A DNA stretch of 64,000 nucleotides. It comes from Neoaliturus tenellus (lineage: Eukaryota > Arthropoda > Insecta > Hemiptera > Cicadellidae). The position numbers and the translations under genes are program-made. Below, piece after piece: positions 1 to 11,009 of this stretch. Location of the stretch: positions 9,728,064-9,792,063 of the forward strand of contig CM061536.1 of assembly GCA_030545055.2 (NCBI GenBank). Direction: 5' to 3'. The number at the start of each line of letters is the position of its first letter. Position 1 is the first letter of the stretch. Under the pieces are notes generated by a model. It saw only the letters and a program-made list of their open reading frames with translations, made no database searches and was not told the origin of the DNA.

Positions 1-165
1 ATTGGCTGTTGGGCTATGAATTAACAGTCCTGTCTAAGGAGAATGTCGGCCTTAGTCAGTAACAAGACTACAAGATCGCGCCACAATCATCCTACACTCA
101 TCCCCCATTCATACTTGGCTTTAAAATACCTATTGAGTTAGGTCGCCATTTCAATAAAGGTATTA
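1..165 (+). mobile_element. SINE 3' part, cut by window edge
   Basis: This matches the body and tail of the SINE copies at 13712-13978 and 60105-60370, with a shared order: a GGGCTATnAATTAA block, a GTCAGTAACAA block, a CACAATCAT/ACACTCA block, and a tail like TTTCAATAAAGG. The tRNA-like head lies outside the window. Confidence 0.55.
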
Positions 166-285
166 AGGTATTAAGGAAGCACTCAAGATGAACAGGGATG
201 AACTTATTTACGCCTACCAGGTGGAGTTGCACACTCCACCATTTCATTTGGCTGTGGTTTTTATATTTTGTTATTATAACAAAAA

Positions 286-480
286 TTTGCTGGGTAGCTG
301 AGTGGTTATAGTGCTCGCCTTTGAATATAAGGGTCACCGGTTCGATCCTGAGAAGTTAGTAGATTTTTAAAGGTTCAAAACTGAATCCAGCAGCCATTGA
401 TTGTTTCAATATTAATTAATTATTAATTATTAAGAACAAGGTTATCTTAGATAGTCTTTAACAAAACTACAACTTGTCAT
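286..480 (+). mobile_element. tRNA-derived SINE, second tail type
   Basis: The head reads GCTGGGTAGCTGAGTGGTTA (A box), then GGTTCGATCC (B box) about 35 bases later, the internal Pol III promoter of a Ser/Leu-type tRNA ancestor. There is no acceptor-stem pairing, so this is a SINE and not a tRNA gene. The 3' half (GTTAGATAG-like block, AACAAAACTAC) resembles the copies at 21900 and 56529 more than those at 13712 or 60105. Confidence 0.65.
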
Positions 481-512
481 GTCGTCAAGTGTAAAGCACC
501 GATCAATTCATA

Positions 513-909
513 TCTTATACTCTAACACAAGCTCCGTTTGTCCGGGCAAAGTTTTTTTCGCTCCAAGGATTTTTGATTTTTTTATTGAATATGGGGGTTT
601 TGGCCACCAGAAATCGATTGGAGTTCGTCCCATAGCTGTGAAAAATCCGGTTTTCGCGCTAGAGCCCTTTAAAGTTTCCATGTTATCCTTATGGAGAGTT
701 CATTAATTGAACAAAAATCAGCTGATAACTGTAGATATAAACCTTTAAAGGAAAATTATAAGAACGCGCAGCACCCTTCGGCCTGGCGAGTGAGCGAAGC
801 GAACGAGCTCGTCTACAAAATGGAAGAGGGAGAGTGAGCGGAGCGAACAAGCTTTGTGTGAGAACGAAAGTAATAATTTTACCGAGCTTAAGCTCGGTCC
901 CCTTTATAC
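513..909 (+). mobile_element. Helitron-like non-autonomous element, copy A of a tandem pair
   Basis: It begins TCTTATACTCTAACACAAGC after an A. It ends with the perfect hairpin ACCGAGCTTAAGCTCGGT followed by CCCCTTTATAC. The next copy starts at the very next base. It has no TIRs and no coding capacity. The ends behave like those of the better defined copy at 38008-38377. Confidence 0.55.
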
Positions 910-1290
910 TCTTATACTCTAAAACAAGCTGCGTTTGTACGAACAAAGTTTTTTTTTCGCTCCAAGGATTTTTGATTTTTTATTGAACATGGGGGTTTTG
1001 GCCATCAGAAATCGATTGGAGCTGGTCCCATAGCTGGCAAAAATCCGGTTTTCGCGCTAGAGCCCTTCAAAGATCCCATGTTATCCTTATGAAGATTTTT
1101 AAATTAAACAAAAATCAGCTGATAACTGTAGATAAAATAAACCAATGTGTTACATCCTTTAACCTGTGGTTTTAGGAAAATCATACCAATGTGCAGCAAA
1201 CCTCCTCCTGGCGAGTGAGCGGAGGGAACGAGCTTTGTGTTAGAAACGAAAGTAATAATTTTACCGAGCTTAAGCTCGGCCCCCTGGTAC
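910..1290 (+). mobile_element. Helitron-like non-autonomous element, copy B of a tandem pair
   Basis: It starts TCTTATACTCTAAAACAAGC directly after copy A and repeats copy A's internal order: TTTTTTTCGCTCCAAGG, GGGGGTTTTGGCCA, AATCAGCTGATAACTGTAG. It ends with the ACCGAGCTTAAGCTCGG hairpin and CCCCTGGTAC, followed by T. Confidence 0.55.
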
Positions 1291-1528
1291 TTCGCCTTAA
1301 AATATGTCCTTTTAGCGTAGGTGTCCAAAAAAGTGAGAAAGTTAAAGTGGTTTTTCTATACGTCTTGCTTTTTCGTCATCTCGGTTCCTCTCTTTCGTTA
1401 CACGTCAAATTATTTGCACTTTGAATTTACAGCTGATAATCAAACATTGCGGGAAAACAATAAACAAAAACGGTTATTTTTCAAATTCGATGGTTAACCA
1501 GTAACATATCCTGTGGCTTTACGGTTAA

Positions 1529-2122
1529 ATGATATGTTTCTCTCTAATTTTCAAGTGCTTACCGAGAGTGAAGTGTTTCTGTTTCCTGTTCGAGCTGAGG
1601 ACAGGGGGTTTAATCATAGGGTTCATAATCGTCTTTGAGTCTTTGCTGCTTTTCTTCGGGCTGCTGAAGGTCCAATACAAGGACCAAGCGATGTCCAACA
1701 TGGTGGATGGCATTTCCGGTTCGTTTCTGCTGATCTTCGGACTCCTGATCATCGGAGGGATAGGGGACAAGAAGGTTTTGTGGCTGAAGATCTCCTCAGT
1801 TGGAATGTTCCTCCCTCAGTCCTGCATCGTCGTGCAGTCGGTGGTCTGGAGTGATGAGCCCGGGAGTACTCGGAAACTTGTGTTGACTTCCACCATTCTC
1901 TTGGCCATGTTCTATTTCGTCCCTGTGGTCTGTTCTATAGCAGAACAGATAGACGAAGAAGAGAAGAGGAAATTTCTCAGGACATCGGAGCTTCGAAGAC
2001 TCACACTCCGAAGAAAACTTACTTCGCTCGGATCAAGGCTGAAGAGAACTCTCAGTGAACCTTTCATTCGATTCGGTGAGAACGAGGCTTCACCAGTACC
2101 TCAGCGATCGTGCAGTCTGTGA
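1529..2122 (+). CDS. Four-transmembrane protein, single exon, function unknown
   Basis: A 197-residue protein starting at ATG 1529. A cysteine-containing N-terminus leads into an LRTG motif (residues 23-26), then four hydrophobic spans: about 27-46, 61-79, 84-106 and 117-138. A charged tail follows (IDEEEKRKF, then many Arg/Lys/Ser), presumably cytosolic. The FELRTG-plus-four-spans layout recalls small insect LAPTM-like or otherwise uncharacterised tetraspan proteins, but I cannot name a family with confidence. Codon use is richer in G and C (CTGATCTTCGG, CTCCTGATCATC) than the AT-rich flanks, which supports real coding. No intron signal interrupts it. No clear AATAAA signal is seen in the 400 bases after the stop. 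It could be one exon of a longer gene, but its own ATG and stop make a complete protein. Confidence 0.6.
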   Translation: MICFSLIFKCLPRVKCFCFLFELRTGGLIIGFIIVFESLLLFFGLLKVQYKDQAMSNMVDGISGSFLLIFGLLIIGGIGDKKVLWLKISSVGMFLPQSCIVVQSVVWSDEPGSTRKLVLTSTILLAMFYFVPVVCSIAEQIDEEEKRKFLRTSELRRLTLRRKLTSLGSRLKRTLSEPFIRFGENEASPVPQRSCSL

Positions 2123-2566
2123 AGCTGGACGAAAAAACTGTTACTTCAACAAACGGTGGGGTAGAACTGTTGTGGGTAGGCTATCGTAGTAACGGAACAA
2201 TATCGATAACGTACTTTGTAATACGGAACATTGCATTCAACAAGGAGACTGGCGTAAGTGTAAGGAAAATGTAAAATCAGACCAAAAATACATCTTGATT
2301 TTTATGTAGCATACGTGACTTTATTTTTTCCAATTTTATAACTTTTAATGATTGTTTGTAGGTATAATGAATTATTTTTGTAAATACTCAGATCGTAAAA
2401 TATTAATATTTATTTCGCTGTCAATGTTTTAGAACCCAGAGGTTTTTTAACAAGTTTATTTTTATTTATTTATCACCTAGAAAACTTTTCCAGTCTGTTT
2501 TTTTTCTGCCTTCTGTCTTACAAAGGACAATTAACTGCCTCACCAAAAAAAAAAATAATGGCTTTA

Positions 2567-2742
2567 AGCCGCGTCCGCACTGGCCGAACATTCGTGGCGA
2601 ACTTGTTCGGGGCACACAAAAATCAACAAACATTCCCACTCGTACATTATAAAAGGTTAGCAACGAACAAACAAAAGTTCGGAAGAACTTTGTTCGGAAG
2701 AACTTTGTTCGGCGAACATGTTCAGCAAGTGCGGACGCGGCT
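2567..2742. mobile_element. MITE, PIF/Harbinger-like, TTA target duplication
   Basis: Terminal inverted repeats AGCCGCGTCCGCACTGGCCG / AGCCGCGTCCGCACTTGCTG are flanked by TTA on both sides (2564-2566 and 2743-2745). A sibling with the same TIRs and the same TTA duplication lies at 47980-48162. A 3-bp TTA/TWA duplication is typical of PIF/Harbinger; that assignment is inference. The inside repeats TTCGGAAGAACTTTG in tandem. Confidence 0.75.
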
Positions 2743-4649
2743 TTATACGAGAATAATTACAACTGTCAATTACTGGGTCCTCAAAATTCATAACGTGCAA
2801 CAGCCTCCACCAGTTGTCACGTATGATTTTGACTGTATAAAACCGGGATCTATATTCATGTTTTATCAATAATTACTAAACCTCAATTGGGGAGCTACTC
2901 GCAAGTGAGAGGAGATAATAAATAAATGTCAGATATATCTGTGAAACAATGAATATTTTATTATATTGTATAGAAAACAGAAACTCATCAATTACAAGGT
3001 TTAGACGGATGAAACTCAAATCAAGTGGAAAGGATGTAGAGCTGAGAATTTAAAGTATAGTTTATGAATGATTGTATCTATGTAAAATGTGCTATTGGGC
3101 TTATGGCCAAAGTTATCTAATAAAGTATAATCGGCCTTACCTGGCTCAGCCATCGCTGGTCTCCAGTGTAGGAGTGTCGCTCTCTGGCCCAAGGATGGCT
3201 CCATGAACTAGGTCAAGAAGCCATGCCTCAGCAATTGTTTCCCAATCAAACTGCTGATTGTCAGCATATAGCACGTAAACTGCTAACAATCAGCAATACG
3301 TCTAGGCTACAACTGTTGTGGAATATTAAAAGCTTTCCTCTCTTGATTTGAGAACCATTTACAAAATTTTTATATTTTCTATAATTTAATGAATTAGTTG
3401 AATAAGTTCATTGAAGAAATGTAGTGACTTATCGTCACAGTAGCATTACCCATTCTCAATAAGTATTTTCTTGTAATAAACTTTGGGTTGGGAGGGTGGT
3501 TTAAATTCACCCTTCTTTACTATTTCTAACATTGTAGAAATTACGTTTGTATGAGTAACAAGCCCAATGGAAGCCACAAACTGCAAATACTATCAGGTGC
3601 TGATTTTATGGCAACAGGAGCCACTCTCAAAAGGTACAGAGAACTCCAATCGTAGAAAAGCCCCGTCCTCAGGTAGGAACCCTTCCTTTAGTCTGATTTA
3701 AATTAGAACAGTCTTGGGTAGCACGGAAGGGGGCGCTACCCAGGACCGTTCTCATTTAAATCAGACTTTTCATACCATATTAACACAATGTACAGATGTT
3801 CTGGGCGGCGAACCCCGCCCGCTATCCCGAATAATTTCTCGCCCCACAATAATTTGAAATTAGTTGATGCACTGGTTCTACATACGATTATGGCTATTTT
3901 TTCATCTTGCCTAGACGAATAAAACAAAACTTAAATCACAGTTCTACATCGCATCGTTTCAGACAACGGTTATCACGCAACTTACAAATTCTGAAGGGTA
4001 TCTACCTGAGAAGGAAGGTTTTCTATAATTGGAGTTAACTTGGTAATTGGTAGCCTAACCGCTTTAACTTTCAGTTCGAACCGCAAATTAGCGAGTCAGA
4101 CTAACGTCAGACCAGCGTCGTCCTGTCTGAGGAATATTAACAACGGAACTCGGGGTCAATGAATTGTTACACTGTCGTTCTTTACTCCACGTCTTTTAAA
4201 AATAATCTTAAAGATTTATCAAATCAAGATTGGTGAAAACTACTTAATCCTAGTTTTTTGCCCAAAGTCAATATTGTCCTTTAAATTTCCTAATTATCCA
4301 CAATAATCCACACAAATTTTACCAAAAGCTTATGATTATAAGATTTTTTTATAAATTTATTCCTTGTTAATCCAAGCAGAGATAATATATTAGATGCGCT
4401 GTATAAAATATAATCTTCAAAGGTTAATGTACTCATACGAGTTTGTTCCTCTTTAAATTAAGCAGCAATTAAAATCCTACATGCACTGAAGACTGTAATA
4501 TGCCTACAAATAAGAAAAAACAAAGCAACAACCGCCGCTTTGTCCTTTTAACATCCTCTGTTTTCACTGAATTAATTAGTATCGTTTGTCACTTTTACTT
4601 TGGCATAAAAATGAAATTAATCTAGTTTTCCGGCTGACTTATCAAATAA
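2743..4649. other. Non-coding interval with one hairpin
   Basis: AT-rich sequence with no supported gene. The only structure I see is the inverted repeat at 3679-3770. Short open frames here lack start context, codon bias or recognisable motifs. Confidence 0.5.
3679..3770. repeat. Inverted repeat with about 30-bp arms
   Basis: AGTCTGATTTAAATTAGAAC...TTGGGTAGC is answered by GCTACCCAGGACCGTTCTCATTTAAATCAGACT-like sequence, with about 14 bases between the arms (ACGGAAGGGGGC). The arms are slightly mismatched. Confidence 0.6.
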
Positions 4650-5494
4650 AATACCCCCGTCGCAGCAGACCTGCGTACTCAGCGAATTTCCAATGGAATT
4701 TAAGATTATTTACTTTCCCCATAAAAACACCATAGGATCGAGTATGTAGGTTTGCTGCCATTGGGTGTTGTTAGAAAATCTAAGGTAATCAATAATTGGT
4801 GAATGTAAACACAAAATTGTATCAAACTCTGGCAGTTTTTTATTTTCCCCATAAACCCCATGGGGGTGAGTATGTAGGTTTGCCGCCATATGGGTTTTGT
4901 AAGCAAGTATAAGTTAAACCTTATATAGATAATGTACATACCAAATTTGATTAGGTTATGTTAATAAATAAGCAAGATATAGGGTTTTCTTGATTTCCCA
5001 TAAGAATAACATGGAAAACACATTTTTTGATTTGCCCCGTAACCAGTTATGCTATGATAAAAATTCAAAATACCAAATTGTTTGTTTTTTTAAGCTCTTT
5101 TAAATGGTTTCAGTTAAAATTAATGAATTTTAAAAATTAAGGTCCAAAAATGCCAAAAACCCATTTTTGACCCCTTTGAAACCCCATAAACCCCCGTTCC
5201 CATAACCCGAGAATGCTGGTTCGCGAACTCATGAAAATAGATCTGGTCTTACACCTCCATACCAAATTTCATCAAAATCGGAGGTCACCTTCAAAAGTTA
5301 TCAGTACCACGGACACATAGATAGATAGATAGATAGATATATAGATATATATATATATACATATATATGAAAATGAACGAATGGTGTTTTTAGCTTCTGG
5401 GGACCTCAAAATGAAAAAGTAAAGTGGTCCCGGGCTTAGGTCTTACCATGGCTACTACCGTAATAGCGTATTCCCTATAGGGAAATTCGCTAAA
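4650..5494 (+). mobile_element. Hairpin-ended interspersed element (family H1), copy 1
   Basis: It starts TACCCCCGTCGCAGCAGACC and ends with a hairpin, AGCGTATTCCC-TATA-GGGAAATTCGCT, then AAAA. Just before the end comes a (GATA)/(TA) microsatellite at about 5310-5370. The block AGCGAATTTCC near the left end is the inverted partner of GGAAATTCGCT at the right end. At least five other copies in the window share this layout. It has no coding capacity. It looks like a Helentron/HINE-type non-autonomous element, but the class is inference. Confidence 0.6.
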
Positions 5495-5924
5495 ACATTA
5501 TTTATTTATTTATTTATTTATTTTATTTATTTATTTAAGATCTAATTGCCATATAAATTGATTTATATGGTTAGATCATATCAAATATACAATATAAACA
5601 ATTTTAAATTTATAATTAAAACTAACTTAATATAATAAAAAATCTTCATATTCTTTCAAAAAAAAAAAATCTTCAATTCTGTAATAGCAATTTTGTATCA
5701 GGTCTTCTTTTAAAGTCTTCTTAAAAGTTTTATTGCTCTTAATTTCTCTGAATTTTTCTGGCAGTTTATTATAAACTAGGATCGCCTCCTGATCGAAATT
5801 CGATCAAAGTTTCAGTTGATCTGGCCCTAAGAAGCTTGAAAACATTTTAGAACTAAAACATCTGTTCTTCCTAATTTTCTAGCACTTGTTTTTACAACAG
5901 CTGTCTAATGATTCATTCAATTCT

Positions 5925-6130
5925 TTTTCTCCATAAGATTAACATTGGAACTTTGAAAGCCTGTGGGGCGTAGCCCTGGAGTCCGATGTGAATTAGAATG
6001 TGATTCTGCTCATCTACAGGACTATACCTTTCTAACGGTGTGCTCGGTTTTATCCTACGATGCACACGAGCTGAGAAAAAAGGAGGAAATGAAACATGCT
6101 TGCGTATTAATATATAGATTTTTACCATCA
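5925..6130. repeat. Repeat fragment inserted in the LINE 3' region
   Basis: It carries TCCATAAGATTAACATTGGA and GCCTGTGGGGCGTAGCCCTG, wording shared with the tandem units at 29755-30780 and the fragment at 31320-31480. LINE ORF2-like sequence resumes on both sides (HNYDTRT side and NKLPEKFREI side). Confidence 0.45.
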
Positions 6131-6479
6131 TATAGTTTGGCCCCTTTTGGTAAAAAGTTGTGTTGCACGTAGGGGTGTTTATAAATTTCTTGGTTCTTGT
6201 GTCGTAATTGTGAGTTTCCATTCTTTGTTTAAATTTTGATATATTGTTGTGAATAAAACAAGCAGATTGTAATATGTAAAGAGAAGGAAGTGTTAAAATT
6301 TTGTGATTTTGAAATAATGGACGACAGGAATTTGTTCTTGGAATGTTAAAAATTGATCGTAATGCTCTTTTTTGTAATTTAAAAACTCTTTTTGCATCAC
6401 TACTTGTACCCCAGAATATTAATCCATAAGCAATGTGTTACTGTATATAAGCATGAAATATTAATTTTGTAATGTTCGT

Positions 6480-8930
6480 TCAGCAACATTTTGACAGGAT
6501 TTTTATCATGAAGATGCCGCTGCTTATTTTTTTACAAACATCATTTATATGTGGAGTCCAAGACAAGTTACTCGTTATTTTCAGGCCAAGAAATTTAGTT
6601 TCATCACTTGTAGTTAAATATGCGTCTTCTAACATTAAATATGGATTTGAAATTTTAGTTTTATCTTTATTAAATGACATAAATTTTGTTTTATTGTTGT
6701 TCACTTTTAAATTATTGTCATTGAACCACTCTATAATATTTGAAACTTGAATAAAATTTGATATGTCTAGATCTATAGTTTTCATATTTGCATTATAATA
6801 TGTAGTATCATCTGCGAATAATATAATTTTGCCTTCATCAGGAATATCTGCCAATTGATTTATATATAATATAAAAAACAAAGGTCCAAGAACTGTTCCT
6901 TGTGGCACCCCTACATTCACTGTTGATAATTCAGAAGTTGATGTTGACTTTACTGGATAATCATTCTTCCTTATTTCAGTATAAATTTGTCTGTTGGTTA
7001 GAAATGATTCAATCCAATTTAGTGCTTTGTCACTTATTCCGTACATCATTAATTTATTCAGGAGAGATTTGTGGTTTACACTGTCAAAAGCCTTGGAAAC
7101 ATCTAAAAACACTGCAGAAGAAGGTATATTTTGGTCGAGATTTTTTATGACAAATGTAATTAGTTCATAAATTGCGTCTGTGGTATTTCTTTCTTTCATA
7201 AATCCAAATTGTTGATTTGAAATAACAGAAAAATAATTCAAATAACTGATTATTTGTTCATAAAAAATTTTCTCTAGAATCTTTGAAAATACTGAAGTTA
7301 ATGTAATTGGACGTAAGTTATTTATATTAAATTTATCTTTTTTATTTTTTATAATTGGAATGATTTTGGATGTTTTCAGTCTTTCTGGGAATATTCCGGT
7401 TGAAAATGAGTTATTTATAATAAATTTTAATGGGGTTGCAATAAAGCAGGCACTATGTTTTACTACAAATGATGGAATATTATCCGGACCACTTGATGAG
7501 GAATTTTTTAGTTGATATATCACTGCTTTGACATCACTCTCATTAATTGTGCAAAACTGAAAGAGAGAATAGTATTTGTCCAGCATACATCCTTTGATCA
7601 GGCAAGGTTCCTCAGAATTGTTCATCATATTTAGTATAATAGACGAAAAGTATTCATTTACCTTATTAGCAATAATTTTTGGATCACTGATTTTTTGCCC
7701 ATCCTCTAAAATTAAGTCTTCGTAATCATCCCTTTCATTATTTCCCACCTCAGATTTTATTATGTTCCATAACTTCTTAGATTTATTTAGGTTGTTCTTA
7801 ACCAGATTCGAATAATAATTTTCTTTTGCTGATTTCACAACTTGATTATAAATTTGTTGATATCTCTTTAAGTGGTTTCCAAAATCTTCAGATTTGTTGT
7901 CTCTTCTTCTAAAGTAGAGTTTCTTAAGATTTTCCCTAGATATTAAAATTCCTTTAGTAAGCCAAGGCGTAAATCTTTTTGCATTTATTCTTTTTTTGAA
8001 AAGAGGGAAATTTGTGTTAAAATATTTCAAAAATATATCATGAAATTTATTGAACTGGTCTTGTAGAGAATTGGCTTTGTAAACATCAAGCCACAGTTCA
8101 TTAGCAAGGTCTATTTTAAAATTCTGAATGTTTAAATCATTAAAATTTCGTATCCAAATGTATTTAGAGTTTTTGCTGATTTTATCAATAGACGATTTAA
8201 TTATTACAGTAATAGACTGTCCATAGTGATCAGATATAGCAGAGATAATTACACTTAAATCTTTAATTTCTGAAATTTTGTAATTTGTAGCGATATTATC
8301 TATACAGGATTCTGAATATGTTGTCACCCTTGTAGGAATATTAACAGTCAACTCCATCCCATATGATTGAAATAAACTTTTCAGTTATACATAGGCGTTA
8401 TCCTCTTCGTGTAATGCATTTATGTTGTAGTCACCACACATAACACATTTATTATTTTTTGAAAACAACGTCTGATGTAAGCACAAATCCAATCCTTTGA
8501 AAAATAAATCTAATTTACCACAAAGGTGATCGATATGTGCACAAAATGTTAATGATTTGTTTTCCATTAGTTATCTTAATGCCACAAACTTCAAAATCTT
8601 TCTCAAGGCATATTTTTTCAAAATTTAGATTTTGTACTTTGTAACAGTTTTTTACAAAAATGCAAACCCCACCAAATTTTGATATTTTTCTACAGTAAAA
8701 TGAACCTAAATAATAACCAGGAATAATTATTTTACTAATTTCACTATCTTTAAGGGCGTGATCAGTTACACATAAAATATCAGGATTTTCTTCTTCAAGG
8801 AATACTTCAAGTTGTGAAATTTTATTTGAAATGGTTTGTAAATTTTGATGAAGAATTTTCAGATCACATATCCCTTTTTTTGCACTAAGCTTCTCAAATC
8901 TTAATTTATTGAGTCTTACTAAATTTTCTT
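6480..8930 (-). pseudogene. LINE ORF2: APE endonuclease plus reverse transcriptase, disrupted
   Basis: The endonuclease starts in a frame overlapping the end of ORF1 (CDLKILHQNLQTISNK, then FGGVCIFVKN). It stays open to a stop at 8515-8517, then continues in the frame of 8567-8385 (CVMCGDYNIN). After an in-frame stop at 8385-8387 the same frame runs through 8357-6480. That 625-residue piece begins with the last endonuclease motifs (SCIDNI, SDHYG) and holds the RT: LDVSKAFDSVNH (418-429), GVPQG (483-487) and FADD (514-517), an F variant of the usual YADD. After a stop at 6480, ORF2-like C-terminal sequence (FWGTSSDAKRVFKLQKRALR, HNYDTRT) continues toward 5660. The protein would nick DNA and prime reverse transcription at the target. 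The breaks make this copy non-functional unless read through. Confidence 0.8.
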
Positions 8931-11009
8931 TTGGTAATGTAGATTTTTCCCTAAAAAATTAGTTTTATTCCTGAAAACTAAGCAATTTTGAACCATGTTA
9001 AAGGGATTTGGACTTATCTGTGAATTTTCTGGTTGCAAATAACCTGTTTTATCTTTTATCCACCTTTGATGTTTTCTTGTTATAGTGTACGTTTCCTGGC
9101 TGTATTTTCCATTATAGGGAATCAAAACTTGCCTAGTTTCAAAATTTAAGTGTTTGTTGATTGTTGTTATAACAGGTATCATATTTATTGAACTGTTATA
9201 AATAATGTTCGGGATGTAATTTGTTAATAATTTTGTAAATAAAGGTTTTCCCTTGAAATTAAAGTGAAGACCATGTTTGGTGTAATGCCCTCTATTAAGA
9301 CCAGATAATGACACTATTTTAGAATGCTTATATTTCACAGTTAATGCCTTTAATTTTTGATTTATGATTTTAATTCTTCTATTGAAGTAAACTTTGTCAT
9401 ATCGAAATGGTATAGTACAAATTATAACATTTGTGTCTGGATTATTTATCAGAGTTTGTTCAAAAGTTGTAATTAATTCACTTTCATTTATCACCATATC
9501 GACATCATTAGTTCCTCCAATAATAATTACATAGTCTTCTTTACCCATATCTTTTCCTATATTTCTGGAATTCCCGACTATATTTTTTAGTCTTCCATTA
9601 GGTTTTATCTCGATGGTAACATCATAAGAATGTTTCAGCCTCTTTTGTAGGAGTGTGTTTATCTTCCTTCCGTGGCTGTCAGAAAATATTTTGATTTTAG
9701 GAGCTGTTTTCCTACTGATGTTTTGTTCATTGTCATTCCTTGGAAGATTTTCTGTACTTCTTAAATTGTTAAGTTCTCTTTTCGTATTACCATTGTGTCT
9801 ACTAGTTTTCTTGTTTCTTGTTATAATTAGATCTTCATCTGCTTTATTTTTGTTATTAACTTTATTTATACAAGATGTGATTTCTTTCACTGAAGTCTTA
9901 CTTATATTTTCAATGCTGGGCACAGATCTTTCATAAGGTTGTTGATATATTTTAATTTTTGGCAAAACTATTGGTTTAGATCCTATTTCTTCATTTTGTG
10001 TTATTGATGACTCTTCATCAAAAATTTTGAGTGGGGAAAACCTATTTTTATTAACAATTGCATCATTTACCTTGGTTTCAATTGACTTTTGTTCTGAGGT
10101 TTTCAAAATAATCTTGTTACTTTTCCTCTTTTTCACTAATTCAAAGGTGTTCGATGTTTTATTCATTTTTCTCAAGGAATGCTGCTTTATTTTAGTTCCG
10201 CTAGACAGATTTACTCCATTTGTTGCTTCTTGATTTTGGGAAGTTTCACTACATTCATCTGTATGTTTATGCAACTCAGTGTCATGAAAAGTGGTTTTAA
10301 AGGTTCCCAAAAATTCTGTTAAAACATCTTCATGTATTACACTATCAATAATATGTTTTAAATTAAGAAGTATATGTAGCCCACACTCAAAGTTGGATGT
10401 CTGCCTAAGGCATGATAGCTCTACAAAATTACATTCATTCACTTGATCCAATTTGTTAATTAGTTGTTTTGCATGGTTAATATTTAGACCTGGAATACTA
10501 TCTAAGTGAAAAAATATTTTATTTAGTTTGTTAAACAGAAGTAAACTCCAGTGATTTCCTGTAGATTCAATGTTAGAACAATTGTTGATAGCAAGGAAGA
10601 CTAGATTCATGTCACCATAAGATAGAGCTCTTAATGTTTCCTGAATCATTTGCTGATTTTGTTCTAATCTTAATATTGTTGACGTGCTTGGACCTACTAG
10701 TAGTATATCATTTCGAATTGCAATATGGTCACTAAAACAATTAAAATATGCTTGAATGTGAGCATCCTCTAACCATAAATCACTATTGGGAATATTTACA
10801 GTGGCATTGTTTTTAATTTTAATTGTGTTAACATATTGACTTTGCAGAATTTTAATGTTGGATTCAATTCTTTCCTTTTCTTTTAATAGGACGTCTAATT
10901 CTCTAATAAGAGTGGTATTGCCTTTATTAACTTCAGTGTAATATTGTTTTTCCGTTTGTGAGTAGTTTCCCATTTTTTTAAGAACACCAGTCTGCATCCT
11001 TGTATTCAT
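8919..11009 (-). CDS. LINE ORF1: SENP8-like C48 protease joined to SGNH hydrolase
   Basis: An intact 696-residue ORF1. Residues 25-65 look like a short coiled coil (LIRELDVLLKEKERIESN). Residues 73-225 resemble a Ulp1/SENP cysteine protease, closest in wording to the NEDD8 protease SENP8: WLEDAHIQAYF, then His153 in GNHWSLLLF, Asp170 in FFHLDS, Gln203 in RQTSNFECG and Cys209. Order and spacing fit the His-Asp-Gln-Cys site of that family. A Lys/Ser/Asn-rich linker (about 255-435) leads to an SGNH/GDSL-type domain: SDSHGR (Ser445), IIIGGTNDV (Asn501) and HGLHFN (His582). SGNH domains are known in ORF1 of CR1-group LINEs; the protease is the unusual part. Proposed role: RNA-binding or particle protein that also removes a ubiquitin-like modifier (inference). 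No stop interrupts it although ORF2 is decayed. Confidence 0.8.
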   Translation of the reverse strand: MNTRMQTGVLKKMGNYSQTEKQYYTEVNKGNTTLIRELDVLLKEKERIESNIKILQSQYVNTIKIKNNATVNIPNSDLWLEDAHIQAYFNCFSDHIAIRNDILLVGPSTSTILRLEQNQQMIQETLRALSYGDMNLVFLAINNCSNIESTGNHWSLLLFNKLNKIFFHLDSIPGLNINHAKQLINKLDQVNECNFVELSCLRQTSNFECGLHILLNLKHIIDSVIHEDVLTEFLGTFKTTFHDTELHKHTDECSETSQNQEATNGVNLSSGTKIKQHSLRKMNKTSNTFELVKKRKSNKIILKTSEQKSIETKVNDAIVNKNRFSPLKIFDEESSITQNEEIGSKPIVLPKIKIYQQPYERSVPSIENISKTSVKEITSCINKVNNKNKADEDLIITRNKKTSRHNGNTKRELNNLRSTENLPRNDNEQNISRKTAPKIKIFSDSHGRKINTLLQKRLKHSYDVTIEIKPNGRLKNIVGNSRNIGKDMGKEDYVIIIGGTNDVDMVINESELITTFEQTLINNPDTNVIICTIPFRYDKVYFNRRIKIINQKLKALTVKYKHSKIVSLSGLNRGHYTKHGLHFNFKGKPLFTKLLTNYIPNIIYNSSINMIPVITTINKHLNFETRQVLIPYNGKYSQETYTITRKHQRWIKDKTGYLQPENSQISPNPFNMVQNCLVFRNKTNFLGKNLHYQKKI

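Noticed and set aside
290..370. tRNA-like A and B boxes
   Set aside because: There is no acceptor or anticodon stem pairing; the same sequence recurs with SINE tails elsewhere.
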